Source of the DNA: Acidobacteriota bacterium
Lineage (GTDB): Bacteria > Acidobacteriota > Blastocatellia > RBC074
Reading direction: 5' to 3'
Length of the DNA: 19,220 bases
Assembly: GCA_022614735.1 (NCBI GenBank)
Contig: JAKEHZ010000055.1
Location: 1-19,220, forward strand
Of this stretch, positions 1-8,847 are shown in pieces. The notes below the pieces were generated by a model, which ran no database searches, was not told where the DNA came from, and was given only the letters and a program-made list of their open reading frames with translations. The stretch's first letter is position 1. Each line of letters begins with the position of its first letter. The position numbers and the translations under genes are program-made.

Positions 1-200
<200 letters not shown>

Positions 201-208
201 CCTAGTCT

Positions 209-1144
<936 letters not shown>

Positions 1145-1189
1145 TCATTTATCTCCTTGTCATCAGAAGTTGAACCGATTTGCGCGAAA

Positions 1190-1218
1190 ACGATAAGTGA
1201 GATACTGCGGCAAGGCAA
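1190..1218 (-). promoter_or_regulatory. Candidate sigma70-type promoter for the DUF1080 gene
   Basis: On the reverse strand TTGCCT (1213-1218) and TATCGT (1190-1195) are separated by 17 bases. Each matches the consensus at 4 of 6 positions. The box pair lies about 45 bases upstream of the gene's start in the divergent intergenic region. This is a weak, by-eye call. Confidence 0.28.
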
Positions 1219-1223
1219 GAGAG

Positions 1224-1242
1224 ACGAAAAACTGTTTTTCGT
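1224..1242. repeat. Short perfect hairpin in the divergent intergenic region
   Basis: ACGAAAAA and TTTTTCGT form 8-base arms around CTG. The string ACTGTTTTTCGT (1231-1242) recurs exactly at 8683-8694 inside the palindrome upstream of actA, and both copies are followed by ATTCTC and a TTGAC box. It could be a collapsed relic of that repeat family or an operator between the divergent promoters. It sits too far from any gene end to be an obvious terminator. Confidence 0.45.
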
Positions 1243-1252
1243 ATTCTCCTTA

Positions 1253-1281
1253 TTGACTTGCACTACAAGCCAGCATAGATT
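1253..1281 (+). promoter_or_regulatory. Candidate promoter for the DUF3500 gene
   Basis: TTGACT (1253-1258, 5 of 6 to consensus) and TAGATT (1276-1281, 4 of 6) are separated by 17 bases. A start of transcription near 1288 would give a leader of about 35 bases containing the GGAGG ribosome-binding site at 1316-1320. Spacing and location fit well. The call is by eye. Confidence 0.42.
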
Positions 1282-1323
1282 GACAGCACACTGCAACCCG
1301 AGTTTTCAAATAGCTGGAGGATA

Positions 1324-2391
1324 ATGATGAAAACGCTGAAGATCATCACTCTCGCGCTCTCCTGCACAGGCGCACTCCTGTTCATCTCCTTTGCAATTGT
1401 CGACGGAATAGCTCGAATGCGTTCCGCTGCCACTATGGCCGAGAGCGCCAACAAATTTCTCGCTTCACTTTCGCCGGATCAAAAGGCGAAAGCAGTTTTT
1501 GGTTTCGACGACGAACAACGTTTCGATTGGCATTTCATCCCAAGAGATCGTAAAGGGGTTTCGCTCAAGGAACTCAGCGATGAGCAACGTAAATTGGCGA
1601 TGGAATTTCTGAAGAGCGGGCTCAGCGCCACGGGATATAAAAAAGCCACAACGATCATCAGTCTCGAACCGATCCTGGCTCAACTCGAAGGGACAGGGCG
1701 CAGATTCCCTCGTGATCCTGAGCTTTACTACTTTTCAGTTTTCGGTACGCCATCTGCCAAAAACGTTTGGGGCTGGCGTGTCGAAGGTCATCACATCTCA
1801 CTCAACTACGTAGTCATCAAAGGCGAGTTGATTGCAAACACCCCAACATTCTTCGGCGCCAATCCGGCTGAAGTGAAACAAGGGCCGCAGCAGGGGCTGC
1901 GCGCGCTTGCTGGTGAAGAGGACAGAGGTCGCGAGCTGGTTCAATCGCTTGATGAAAAACAGAAAGCGACAGCTATTTTCGATAATAAGGCGCCTTCTGA
2001 CATCATCACTACTAACAAAAGAAAAGCAGATCCGCTTAAGCCGGAAGGCATTGGGGCGAGCCAATTGAACAAGCAGCAAAAAGATCTGCTCAACAGACTG
2101 ATCGAGGAATATTTTGCGCGGATGCCACAGGACATAGCGGATGAGCGGCGGAAGAAGGCGCGCGAAGCGGGCATGGATAAGATTTATTTCGCGTGGGCGG
2201 GCGGAATCAATCGAGGGGAGCCGCATTACTACCGCGTGCAGGGTCCGACGTTTTTGATCGAATACGACGACACGCAGAACAACGCCAATCACATTCACTC
2301 AGTCTGGCGCGATTTCAATGGTGATTTCGGCGCGGATTTGTTGCGTGAGCATTACCAGAGTGCGACGCATCAGTCTCCGGCGAAGCAATAG
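1324..2391 (+). CDS. DUF3500 family exported protein
   Basis: This 355-residue protein has an N-terminal hydrophobic segment (about residues 5-26, LKIITLALSCTGALLFISFA) acting as signal peptide or anchor. A DUF3500-type body follows. Typical elements are FLASLSPDQKAKAVFGFDDEQRFDWHF (about 45-71), RKGVSLKELSDEQRKLAMEFL, the YYFSVFGTPS...WGWRVEGHHISLNY block (about 140-160), TPTFFGANPAEV, and HYYRVQGPTFLIEYDDTQNNANHIHSVWRD near the end. The family is widespread and its biochemical function is unknown to me. Two adjacent ATGs exist: GGAGG at 1316-1320 is 3 bases from the first (1324) and 6 from the second (1327), so initiation at 1327 is more likely. The stop lies only 8 bases before a palindromic repeat. 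Family recognition is good and no function can be claimed. Confidence 0.85.
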   Translation: MMKTLKIITLALSCTGALLFISFAIVDGIARMRSAATMAESANKFLASLSPDQKAKAVFGFDDEQRFDWHFIPRDRKGVSLKELSDEQRKLAMEFLKSGLSATGYKKATTIISLEPILAQLEGTGRRFPRDPELYYFSVFGTPSAKNVWGWRVEGHHISLNYVVIKGELIANTPTFFGANPAEVKQGPQQGLRALAGEEDRGRELVQSLDEKQKATAIFDNKAPSDIITTNKRKADPLKPEGIGASQLNKQQKDLLNRLIEEYFARMPQDIADERRKKAREAGMDKIYFAWAGGINRGEPHYYRVQGPTFLIEYDDTQNNANHIHSVWRDFNGDFGADLLREHYQSATHQSPAKQ

Positions 2392-2399
2392 ATCACAGA

Positions 2400-2506
2400 C
2401 AGTTTCAACACAAAGGGTCAAAGGGTCAAAGGGTCAAAGGGGGGATAAAGGCTTGATTTATTTCTTCTTTGACCCTTTGACCCTTTGACCCTTTGTGCTG
2501 AAACTG
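2400..2506. repeat. Palindrome with arms of (AAAGGGTC)n octamers
   Basis: The left arm, 2400-2439, is CAGTTTCAACAC followed by AAAGGGTC units. The right arm, 2467-2506, is its reverse complement with a single mismatch. The central 27 bases are unique. It fills most of the gap between the DUF3500 stop and the hrpB start. A TTG inside the right arm (2485) artificially extends the hrpB reading frame. Confidence 0.92.
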
Positions 2507-2583
2507 TTAACCGGAAAATGAAACTTGCCGGAATTTGGCGTCTTTTTCGTGATTTATCTGTGGTGAATCTGAGATCAAATCAA

Positions 2584-5175
2584 ATGCAGTCCTTACCCAT
2601 TGATTCGCTCCTCCCTGAAATCATCACACAATTACACCAATCGCCAAATCTGGTTCTTGAAGCCCCACCAGGCGCTGGTAAAACCACGCGCGTCCCCCCC
2701 GCATTACTCGACGCAAATGTAGCAGCTGATGGCGAGATCTGGGTGCTTGAGCCGAGAAGATTGGCTACGCGAATGGCCGCGCAACGGGTTGCAGAAGAGC
2801 GCAGAGAAAAAATAGGTGAAACCATCGGCTATCAAATCCGATTTGAAGAAGTCGCAGGACCACACACCCGTCTGCGCTTTCTGACCGAGGGCGTGTTGAC
2901 GCGGCGATTGCTCTCCGATCCTCAACTCAAAAACGTGGGCCTTGTGGTGCTCGACGAATTTCACGAACGCCATCTGCAGGCTGACCTCGCGCTCGCTTTG
3001 TTGCGACGGTTGCAGAAGACGACGAGGCCCGATTTGAAGCTGGTCGTGATGTCCGCGACGCTCGATACTGCTCCGATCGCCGGGTTTCTCAATGACGCGC
3101 CGGTTCTACGGTCGGAAGGGAAGAGATTCGAGGTCGTGATCGAACATCTAACCCGGCCTGATGACCGTCCCATCGAAGATCAGATTGAGGCGGCATTGCG
3201 GCGTCTCGTGACGGGAAAGATTGACGGCGATATTTTGATCTTTCTTCCCGGAGCAGCGGAGATCAGACGCGCGCAGGCCGCCTGCGCTGCACTGGCCGGC
3301 AGACATGACATCCTCATCTTGCCGCTGCATGGTGATTTGTCCGCGGCGGAACAGGACCGCGCGGTCAAGCCCGCCTCACAGCGCAAAGTGATCCTTTCAA
3401 CCAATGTCGCCGAGAGTTCTGTTACGATTGACGGCGTTGCGGCAGTGATTGATTCGGGGTTGGCGCGAATCGCGGGTCATTCGCCGTGGTCGGGTCTGCC
3501 GACTTTGAACGTCGCGCGCATCAGCAAGGCTTCGGCGACACAGAGAGCCGGAAGGGCAGGGCGCACGCGACCGGGGAGATGTCTGAGGCTTTACACCGCG
3601 CTGGATTTCAACGCGCGCCCCGATCACGAAACACCGGAGATTAGCCGGCTCGATCTGGCCGAAGCTGCGCTCGAATTGCACGCCGCAGGTATCGAGGATC
3701 TGAGCGCGTTCGAGTGGTTTGAAGCACCGCCGCGGAGCGCGATCGATGCCGCTGATGGTTTGTTGAAAAAACTCGGCGCAATTGACGAGCACGGGAATGT
3801 CACTCCGGCCGGTGGACAAATGCTTCGCTTCCCGCTGCATCCGCGCCAGTCGCGTATGATGGTTGAAGCGCGAGCGCGCGGTGAAGGTGAACGGGCGTGT
3901 GTAATCGCAGCGTTGATCGGCGAACGCGACATCGTTGCGTCAGACCTTTTCAAAAGCGAACGTGGGCGGGCACGGACTGCCGGTCCAAGCGATTTGCTTG
4001 ATCGCATGGATTTGTTCGAAGAGGCTGCCAGGGCGAACTTCAATCCATCGCGGTTGCGCGAGATGGGGCTTGAGGTCGGAGCGGTGCTGGCAGTCGAGAG
4101 GGTGCGAAAACAACTCCGGAAGCTGGGTGAAAGGAGAGTAGGCAGGACGGCTGAGCTCGCGGAGCAGGAGCGAGTATTATTGCTCTCAATTCTAGCCGGC
4201 TATCCGGACCGTGTAGCGAAACGAAGGTCGTTGAAATCAGACAACAGTGAGTTGCTGTTGTCGAACGGGGGAGGGGGCTGGCTCTCATCATCGAGTGTTG
4301 TGCTGCAATCGGAATTCCTCATCGCGGTTGATGCTGAAGAGCGGCGAGAAGCCGGTGCGAGCAAGCGCGCCGGCACAATAGTTCGCATTGCAAGCGCAAT
4401 CGAGCCGGATTGGTTGCTCGATCTTTTTGCTGACGATTTGCACGAGATGACCGGAACGCAATGGAACGCGCAAGCAGAGCGCGTTGAGGTCATAAAGCGA
4501 TTGCTATATGACCAGCTGGTTGTTGATGAGAGCAGGACAGATGAGGTGAGCGGCCCAGCTGGTCATATAGCAGAGGAAGTCACGAAAGTGTTGGCTGAAG
4601 CTGCGCTGGCTGCGGGCTTACAAAAATTTGTTGATCCTCGTGAGGTCGGAAGATTCATTGCTCGAGTCGAATTTGTCGCTAACATTTTCCCCGAATCCGG
4701 TATGCCGGTATTTACCGATGGAGATCAGCGTGAAGCTCTGATCGCGTTGTGCGCAGGTCTGCGTAGCTTCGCTGAATTGCGCGAAGCGGCGGGTCGCTCG
4801 GGATTGAGAGAGATGCTGCGGCAAAAATTAGAGCCCCAACAAATGCGACTGCTTGCGCAAATGGCGCCCGACCATGTTGCGATTGCAGGACGTCGCCAGG
4901 TGCTGGTAAATTATGAGCACGGCAGGCCTCCGTGGATTGAATCGCGATTGCAGGATTTTTTCGGCATGGCTGGAGGGCCAAAGATCGCTGGTGGACGAGT
5001 TGCGGTTGTGCTACATCTGCTCGCGCCAAATCGAAGACCGGTGCAGGTGACGACGGATTTGGCTGGCTTCTGGCAGCGGACATATCCGCAGGTGCGGCGT
5101 GAACTGAGCAGAAAGTATCCGCGCCACTCCTGGCCCGAGAATCCGTTGGTAAAATCCTCTCCAGAAGACAATTAA
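2584..5175 (+). CDS. hrpB: ATP-dependent RNA helicase HrpB
   Basis: An 863-residue DEAH/RHA-type (SF2) helicase of the HrpB family, close to that family's usual length. Walker A GAGKTT is at residues 30-35, DEFH (motif II) at 124-127, SATLD (motif III) at about 157 and QRAGRAGR (motif VI) at about 320. The winged-helix/HA2 region and the HrpB C-terminal domain follow, ending near SRKYPRHSWPENP, a typical HrpB tail. HrpB proteins are NTP-dependent RNA helicases, and in most bacteria the cellular role is poorly defined. The reading frame stays open back to a TTG at 2485 inside a repeat. I chose ATG 2584 because family homology (LPIDSLLPEI) begins there; ATG 2518 is possible. No strong ribosome-binding site is visible at either. 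A perfect 18-bp inverted repeat lies inside the C-terminal half (4502-4572) without breaking the frame. Confidence 0.93.
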   Translation: MQSLPIDSLLPEIITQLHQSPNLVLEAPPGAGKTTRVPPALLDANVAADGEIWVLEPRRLATRMAAQRVAEERREKIGETIGYQIRFEEVAGPHTRLRFLTEGVLTRRLLSDPQLKNVGLVVLDEFHERHLQADLALALLRRLQKTTRPDLKLVVMSATLDTAPIAGFLNDAPVLRSEGKRFEVVIEHLTRPDDRPIEDQIEAALRRLVTGKIDGDILIFLPGAAEIRRAQAACAALAGRHDILILPLHGDLSAAEQDRAVKPASQRKVILSTNVAESSVTIDGVAAVIDSGLARIAGHSPWSGLPTLNVARISKASATQRAGRAGRTRPGRCLRLYTALDFNARPDHETPEISRLDLAEAALELHAAGIEDLSAFEWFEAPPRSAIDAADGLLKKLGAIDEHGNVTPAGGQMLRFPLHPRQSRMMVEARARGEGERACVIAALIGERDIVASDLFKSERGRARTAGPSDLLDRMDLFEEAARANFNPSRLREMGLEVGAVLAVERVRKQLRKLGERRVGRTAELAEQERVLLLSILAGYPDRVAKRRSLKSDNSELLLSNGGGGWLSSSSVVLQSEFLIAVDAEERREAGASKRAGTIVRIASAIEPDWLLDLFADDLHEMTGTQWNAQAERVEVIKRLLYDQLVVDESRTDEVSGPAGHIAEEVTKVLAEAALAAGLQKFVDPREVGRFIARVEFVANIFPESGMPVFTDGDQREALIALCAGLRSFAELREAAGRSGLREMLRQKLEPQQMRLLAQMAPDHVAIAGRRQVLVNYEHGRPPWIESRLQDFFGMAGGPKIAGGRVAVVLHLLAPNRRPVQVTTDLAGFWQRTYPQVRRELSRKYPRHSWPENPLVKSSPEDN
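4502..4572. repeat. Perfect 18-bp inverted repeat inside hrpB
   Basis: TGCTATATGACCAGCTGG (4502-4519) is repeated in perfect inverted form as CCAGCTGGTCATATAGCA (4555-4572), with 35 bases between. The left arm encodes the LLYDQLV segment, which I recall as conserved in HrpB proteins. The right arm encodes GPAGHIAE, in what looks like a variable linker before KVLAEAALAAG. This fits an inverted copy of the conserved segment placed into a tolerant linker. Confidence 0.9.
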
Positions 5176-5239
5176 AAATGAAGACTGTGCAAATTAAGGT
5201 TGTTTGTTATCAACAACTGCAGGCTTGTCGAGAGAGCGG

Positions 5240-5345
5240 ATTCACCGCCGAGGCGCAGAGATCGCAGAGGAGACGCAGAGAGTTAACGGGAGCTCCTGTG
5301 ATCTCTCTGCACTTCCTCCGCGATCTCTGCGCCTCGGCGGTGAAT
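5240..5345. repeat. Palindrome of CGCAGAG-type repeats
   Basis: The left arm, 5240-5282, contains ATTCACCGCCGAGGCGCAGAG and further CGCAGAG-like units. The right arm, 5303-5345, is its reverse complement with a few mismatches. Weaker pairing continues inward to a central GGAGCTCC (5289-5296), so the element is almost loop-free. The whole gene-free stretch between hrpB and the molybdoenzyme gene (5176-5491) holds this element plus about 145 bases of AT-rich sequence in which I see no convincing gene. TGCTAATAT at 5456-5464 is a possible extended -10 box with no clear -35. Elements of this CGCAGAG type recur in many environmental bacterial genomes, and their translations are often misannotated as small proteins. 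Confidence 0.9.
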
Positions 5346-5491
5346 TTCCCTCAAAATGCGAAACTATAGATTCAACTGGACTTTTATTTGCACCAGCTTC
5401 AATTAAAAATTGCATACGGCAGAACGGATTAACCACTAACCATCGTAGTTCGGAGTGCTAATATTTTTTTTGTTATGAAAGGCAGAGAGAA

Positions 5492-6508
5492 ATGGCGCTC
5501 TTCGATTCGATCAATCAGTTGAACGAAAGCCGGAAACAGACCGGGCGGCGCCGCTTTCTCGTCGGCTCGATCGGCATGGTCGCATCTTATTTCGGTTACC
5601 GCTGGTGGCGTGACCGTCCGCGTCCTGTCGCTCAGCGTAAAACGCAATACATCACTTCGAACCAGGATTTTTATAATGTCTCAATCATTCCGGGTTACAC
5701 AGCGAAAGTCAGCCGCGAGACATGGCGTCTGGAAGTTTATGGGGACCAGGGAGGCGGCTACAAATTAAGTTACGATGAGCTGTTGAAACTCGAGAGGCGC
5801 CGCGTCTACAAAACCTTCATGTGTGTCGGAAATGAGGTTGGCGGACCTGCGATGGGCAATGCCGAATGGACTGTGACCCCTCTCGCGCCGATCCTCGAAA
5901 AGGTATTAAATCGAAAGAGAGCTGGATTGCTTGTAGTCTTCTATGCGCTTGATGGTTTTTATTCCAGTGTGCCGCTCGAGGTCGCGATGAGCGATCAATC
6001 CTTTCTCGCATATGAAATGAATGGCGAAACGTTGCCGAACTCTCACGGCTATCCGGCCCGTGTGCTGCTGCCTGCGATCTACGGAATGAAACAGCCGCGC
6101 TGGGTGAGCAAGATCCAGGTCACTGACCGCGGCGAATCCGGTTACTGGGAAAAACGCGGTTGGTGCAGTGAATGCAAGGTGAAGATGACCGCCCGGATCG
6201 ATGCAGCGATCTCACAATCTGATGGAAAATATTTGGTGACCGGAATTGCCTACTGCGGTGCGCAGGCAGTTGGTCAGGTCGAGGTGAGTTTTGACGAGGG
6301 CGCAACCTGGCAAGATGTGAAAATTAACAGCGAACGATTTCCAAATGCGTGGGCGACATGGGAATATCTCTGGCAGCCGGAGAAAAAAGGGGAACAAATC
6401 CTCACTGCTCGTGTTAGGGATGCGTCGGGTGAGCGGCAGATTAATAGCTACAGTGGGAGCTTTCCGTCAGGCTCAACCGGATATCATCAAGTAATTGTTA
6501 GCGTTTGA
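5492..6508 (+). CDS. Tat-exported molybdopterin-dependent oxidoreductase, sulfite-oxidase fold
   Basis: This 338-residue protein opens with a twin-arginine signal (GRRRFLVGSIGM, arginines 19-21, then a hydrophobic stretch), so it is predicted to be exported folded with its cofactor. The oxidoreductase molybdopterin domain follows. The conserved Mo-ligand cysteine is probably Cys111 in FMCVGNEVGGPAMGNAEW. Further family signatures are GYPARVLLPAIYGMKQPRWVSKIQV and the C-terminal Mo-co dimerisation domain (about 230-335, GQVEVSFDEGATWQDVKI). Relatives include sulfite dehydrogenases and YedY/MsrP-like enzymes; the dimerisation domain favours the sulfite-oxidase branch, but the substrate is inferred. 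No heme-b or cytochrome c partner is adjacent. The ATG follows a purine-rich GGCAGAGAGA. It appears monocistronic. Confidence 0.85.
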   Translation: MALFDSINQLNESRKQTGRRRFLVGSIGMVASYFGYRWWRDRPRPVAQRKTQYITSNQDFYNVSIIPGYTAKVSRETWRLEVYGDQGGGYKLSYDELLKLERRRVYKTFMCVGNEVGGPAMGNAEWTVTPLAPILEKVLNRKRAGLLVVFYALDGFYSSVPLEVAMSDQSFLAYEMNGETLPNSHGYPARVLLPAIYGMKQPRWVSKIQVTDRGESGYWEKRGWCSECKVKMTARIDAAISQSDGKYLVTGIAYCGAQAVGQVEVSFDEGATWQDVKINSERFPNAWATWEYLWQPEKKGEQILTARVRDASGERQINSYSGSFPSGSTGYHQVIVSV

Positions 6509-6529
6509 AATCAATAATTGCTCTGGGGA

Positions 6530-6559
6530 TTGAGTATTGACGCGCAATTCTGCTATTAT
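6530..6559 (+). promoter_or_regulatory. Candidate extended -10 promoter for the SPOR-protein gene
   Basis: TTGAGT (6530-6535) and TATTAT (6554-6559) are 18 bases apart, and the -10 is preceded by TGC, giving an extended -10 (TGCTATTAT). The implied leader is about 115 bases long, in which I recognise no riboswitch. This is a by-eye prediction. Confidence 0.4.
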
Positions 6560-6681
6560 GCCTCTGCCGATGGCACTCACAGACCCCCGATATACACATC
6601 GGTAAATCTCTCAAGAAAATGTCCCGAAGAATCCGTTGCCTACCGCAATAGCTTATACCTCACGATATTCGAGATAAAAAA

Positions 6682-8589
6682 ATGAATTTCGTGGAGATAG
6701 TCAAACGAAGGATGTTGTCCGCTTGCTGGGCTCTTATCTTTGCGAGCGTGTGTTTAATACCGCACAATGCATTTTCACAAGTGACAGATTATGCAATAGA
6801 GGTTGCGGCATTGCGCTCAAAGGATTGCGCAGTTGAGCTGGCGAATGGGTTGCTCTCGCGTGGATTCGATGCGTACTGGTTAAAGGCGAATCAGCCGGAG
6901 TATGGTGTTTCTTACCGGGTGAGGGTCGGCAAATTTCAGAATCTCGATATCGCGCGCAATTATGCCGAAAACCTGCTCGATTCAGGTCTGCTTGATACCT
7001 GCGCCATTACGATTTACGAAACTCCGCTCTATTCATTGGCCAAAGCATCGGGCGGAAGTCAAAACAGCCTGCCGATCGCACTGGGCAGCCTGCCGGTAAA
7101 CTCTTCTTGTCCGATTAATATTTCAGATAATAAATCGAGCAATCATGAGGATTTAATCGCTGCACTCAGCAAGAACAAATGGTTGTTGTCATCGAGCCAG
7201 AGTGTTATCTACTCGCTTCCGCCAAAGCGATCGGTTTCGACTGTACGCGATGTGGTGGTTTTGATGCGTTCGGTTGATCAGAATAGGTGGAGGTTGAAGG
7301 TTGACGTCGAGCAGATAATCGCGGCGCGAGCTGTTCCCAGGCCGACACCTGCCGCTGTTGATTTAGCGATCGCTTCTACGATGTCGTCGATGAATTCCAT
7401 TAAGCCGGCAGTTAATACGGCAGTCAATCTGGATAATATTGATACGGGGATCAATAAAGCGGTCGACAAATTAATGGTCGAACGAGAGATCAATAAAGCG
7501 GTCAATAAGAATGTCAATGATAGTATCCGGAATACCGGGCAACTGACCACCGTTCCCTCCGTGTTGGCCAGCGCAGAAAAGAACACTGTCGTCAATACCG
7601 GGCAACTGACTACCGTTCCCTCCGTACTGGCCAGCGCAGAAAAGAACACGGTCGCCGGAATCAATAGACCGGGTGGCAGGACTGTGCCACGCAATATCCC
7701 ATTGATCGCCGGACCACGAGTGCAGGCCACGATCGAGTTGCGCGATGGGCAGTTGATGATGAAACTGCGCAACCTCGATCGAGAAAGAAGCTTCAGCGGT
7801 TTCGCGCGTATTACGCTGAGTGACGATAAAGAAGAAAATGATGTCGCGCCCTTGCCTTTCGCATTACAGCCTGCTGAAGAGAAGATCGTTCCGGTGAGCG
7901 AAGCGAGGATGGCATACGGAGACTGGATGTTGATGCTTTATGACGAGAGGCAGGCAGTACAATTGATCCGCAGCGCGCCTTTCGGTCAGAGGCCGCAGAA
8001 AGAAGCACCAGCGAATCAGCAAGCGAATCAGCAGGCGAATCAGCCGGTAAATCAGCTGGCGGAGATGCAAATAGATCAAACCGGACAGCCGATTGACCCG
8101 AACGCCTGGAAGCTCGCGGAATCATCGGGCGAGAATGGGGCGGCGAATGGTCTGCCGAATGTGACGGGCGTGTTCGACGCCACAAAGTCTGGAACGCCCG
8201 ATCAATCAGCTTCGGAGGGAGCGCCTGCGAATGGGACTTCGAGTTCATCGAATGATAAAAGCAGCGAAAAATCCAATCTCCCTCCAGGTACCAAGTCCTC
8301 GGAAAATCTCGTAGGACAGGTCATGATCAGCCCGCGACAGGTTGCGGTAACGACTGAGAGCGTGACGATGGAGTTGGATATCTCGGCTCCGCGGCCAGTC
8401 GGGTACGTCAAAGTGACACTGCGGGCAGGGAATTATGTGGATGAGAAGTTCGCCCTTCTCTCTTCCTCCTCCGGTCGTGTGCCATTCCTCGTTCCCGTGA
8501 GGGAAGCCAAGGGCGACTTCAGTTATGAGCTCAAAAACGAATCGGGAATCGTGCTCGGAAGTGGCGCCGGCAGCTTTAGTCAATTTTGA
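6682..8589 (+). CDS. Exported SPOR-domain protein with internal repeats
   Basis: This 635-residue protein has a signal peptide (residues 1 to about 33, CWALIFASVCLIPHNAFSQ). A SPOR-like domain follows (about 36-112: DYAIEVAALRSKDCAVELAN, then YRVRVGKFQNLDIARNYAENLLDSG). SPOR domains bind denuded peptidoglycan glycan strands, which would place it in the periplasm near septa or other remodelled wall. A low-complexity Asn/Ala/Val-rich region contains a 13-residue repeat (INKAV...) and a perfect-looking 21-residue tandem duplication (284-325). Two similar beta-rich segments come next: about 350-440 (VQATIELRDGQLMMKLRNLD) and about 545-635 (GQVMISPRQVAVTTESVTME). They are separated by an NQQA repeat and a Ser/Gly/Asn-rich linker. 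The overall function is unknown. It is not obviously linked to the neighbouring respiratory operon. The ribosome-binding site is weak (CGAGAT). Confidence 0.8.
   Translation: MNFVEIVKRRMLSACWALIFASVCLIPHNAFSQVTDYAIEVAALRSKDCAVELANGLLSRGFDAYWLKANQPEYGVSYRVRVGKFQNLDIARNYAENLLDSGLLDTCAITIYETPLYSLAKASGGSQNSLPIALGSLPVNSSCPINISDNKSSNHEDLIAALSKNKWLLSSSQSVIYSLPPKRSVSTVRDVVVLMRSVDQNRWRLKVDVEQIIAARAVPRPTPAAVDLAIASTMSSMNSIKPAVNTAVNLDNIDTGINKAVDKLMVEREINKAVNKNVNDSIRNTGQLTTVPSVLASAEKNTVVNTGQLTTVPSVLASAEKNTVAGINRPGGRTVPRNIPLIAGPRVQATIELRDGQLMMKLRNLDRERSFSGFARITLSDDKEENDVAPLPFALQPAEEKIVPVSEARMAYGDWMLMLYDERQAVQLIRSAPFGQRPQKEAPANQQANQQANQPVNQLAEMQIDQTGQPIDPNAWKLAESSGENGAANGLPNVTGVFDATKSGTPDQSASEGAPANGTSSSSNDKSSEKSNLPPGTKSSENLVGQVMISPRQVAVTTESVTMELDISAPRPVGYVKVTLRAGNYVDEKFALLSSSSGRVPFLVPVREAKGDFSYELKNESGIVLGSGAGSFSQF
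7531..7656 (+). repeat. 63-bp tandem duplication inside the SPOR-protein gene
   Basis: Two adjacent 63-base units (7531-7593 and 7594-7656) differ at only a few positions. Each encodes NTGQLTTVPSVLASAEKNTV plus one residue. The in-frame period and low divergence indicate a recent duplication. A smaller in-frame 39-base repeat (GATCAATAAAGCGGTC at 7449 and 7488) lies just upstream. Confidence 0.93.
8014..8061 (+). repeat. Four 12-bp repeats encoding NQxx
   Basis: Four imperfect 12-base units encode NQQA-NQQA-NQPV-NQLA (residues 445-460) in the linker between the two beta-rich segments of the SPOR-domain protein. Such a stretch is probably flexible and prone to length variation. Confidence 0.85.
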
Positions 8590-8602
8590 CGAGGGGAATT
8601 GA

Positions 8603-8714
8603 GAGAAGAGAAAAACAGTTTTCAGTTTTCAGTTTTCAGTTTTCAGCTGGGGCGAGATATCGCTGAAAACTGAAAACTGAAAACTGTTTTTCGTTGGTTT
8701 CATATTCTCTTCTT
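8603..8714. repeat. Palindrome with (TTTTCAG)n heptamer arms, upstream of actA
   Basis: The left arm has GAAGAGAAAAACAG followed by four TTTTCAG-type units (to about 8646). The right arm (8663-8692) has three complementary CTGAAAA units ending in CTGTTTTT, and the outer flank CTCTTC (8706-8713) pairs with GAAGAG. The centre contains GCGAGATATCGC. Unequal copy number in the two arms suggests slippage. It separates the SPOR gene from the respiratory operon. Confidence 0.9.
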
Positions 8715-8722
8715 GCAGGGTC

Positions 8723-8751
8723 TTGACATTTTCTTCTCTTCCATGGAAGAT
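8723..8751 (+). promoter_or_regulatory. Candidate promoter of the alternative complex III operon
   Basis: A perfect TTGACA (8723-8728) lies just after the palindrome. The best-spaced -10 (GAAGAT, 8746-8751, 17-base spacer) matches poorly. It is the only strong -35-like box in the 258 bases before actA, so some promoter here is likely, but the -10 is uncertain. Confidence 0.3.
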
Positions 8752-8847
8752 TCAGGTTCAAGCAAATCCGAAATTTCACAAGCTTCGGATTGGTCAAGCA
8801 AGTCTAGGTAATAAATAAATTAAAGAGAGCGAGGTGGAGGTCCATAT

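Noticed and set aside
2485..2583. Longer hrpB start at TTG 2485
   Set aside because: The TTG lies in the repeat arm and the extra residues have no family match. Homology starts at about 2584.
5178..5461. Small open frames (63 and 85 residues) after hrpB
   Set aside because: Most of their length is the CGCAGAG palindrome, whose translation (TAEAQRSQRRR and similar) is a well-known source of spurious small proteins.
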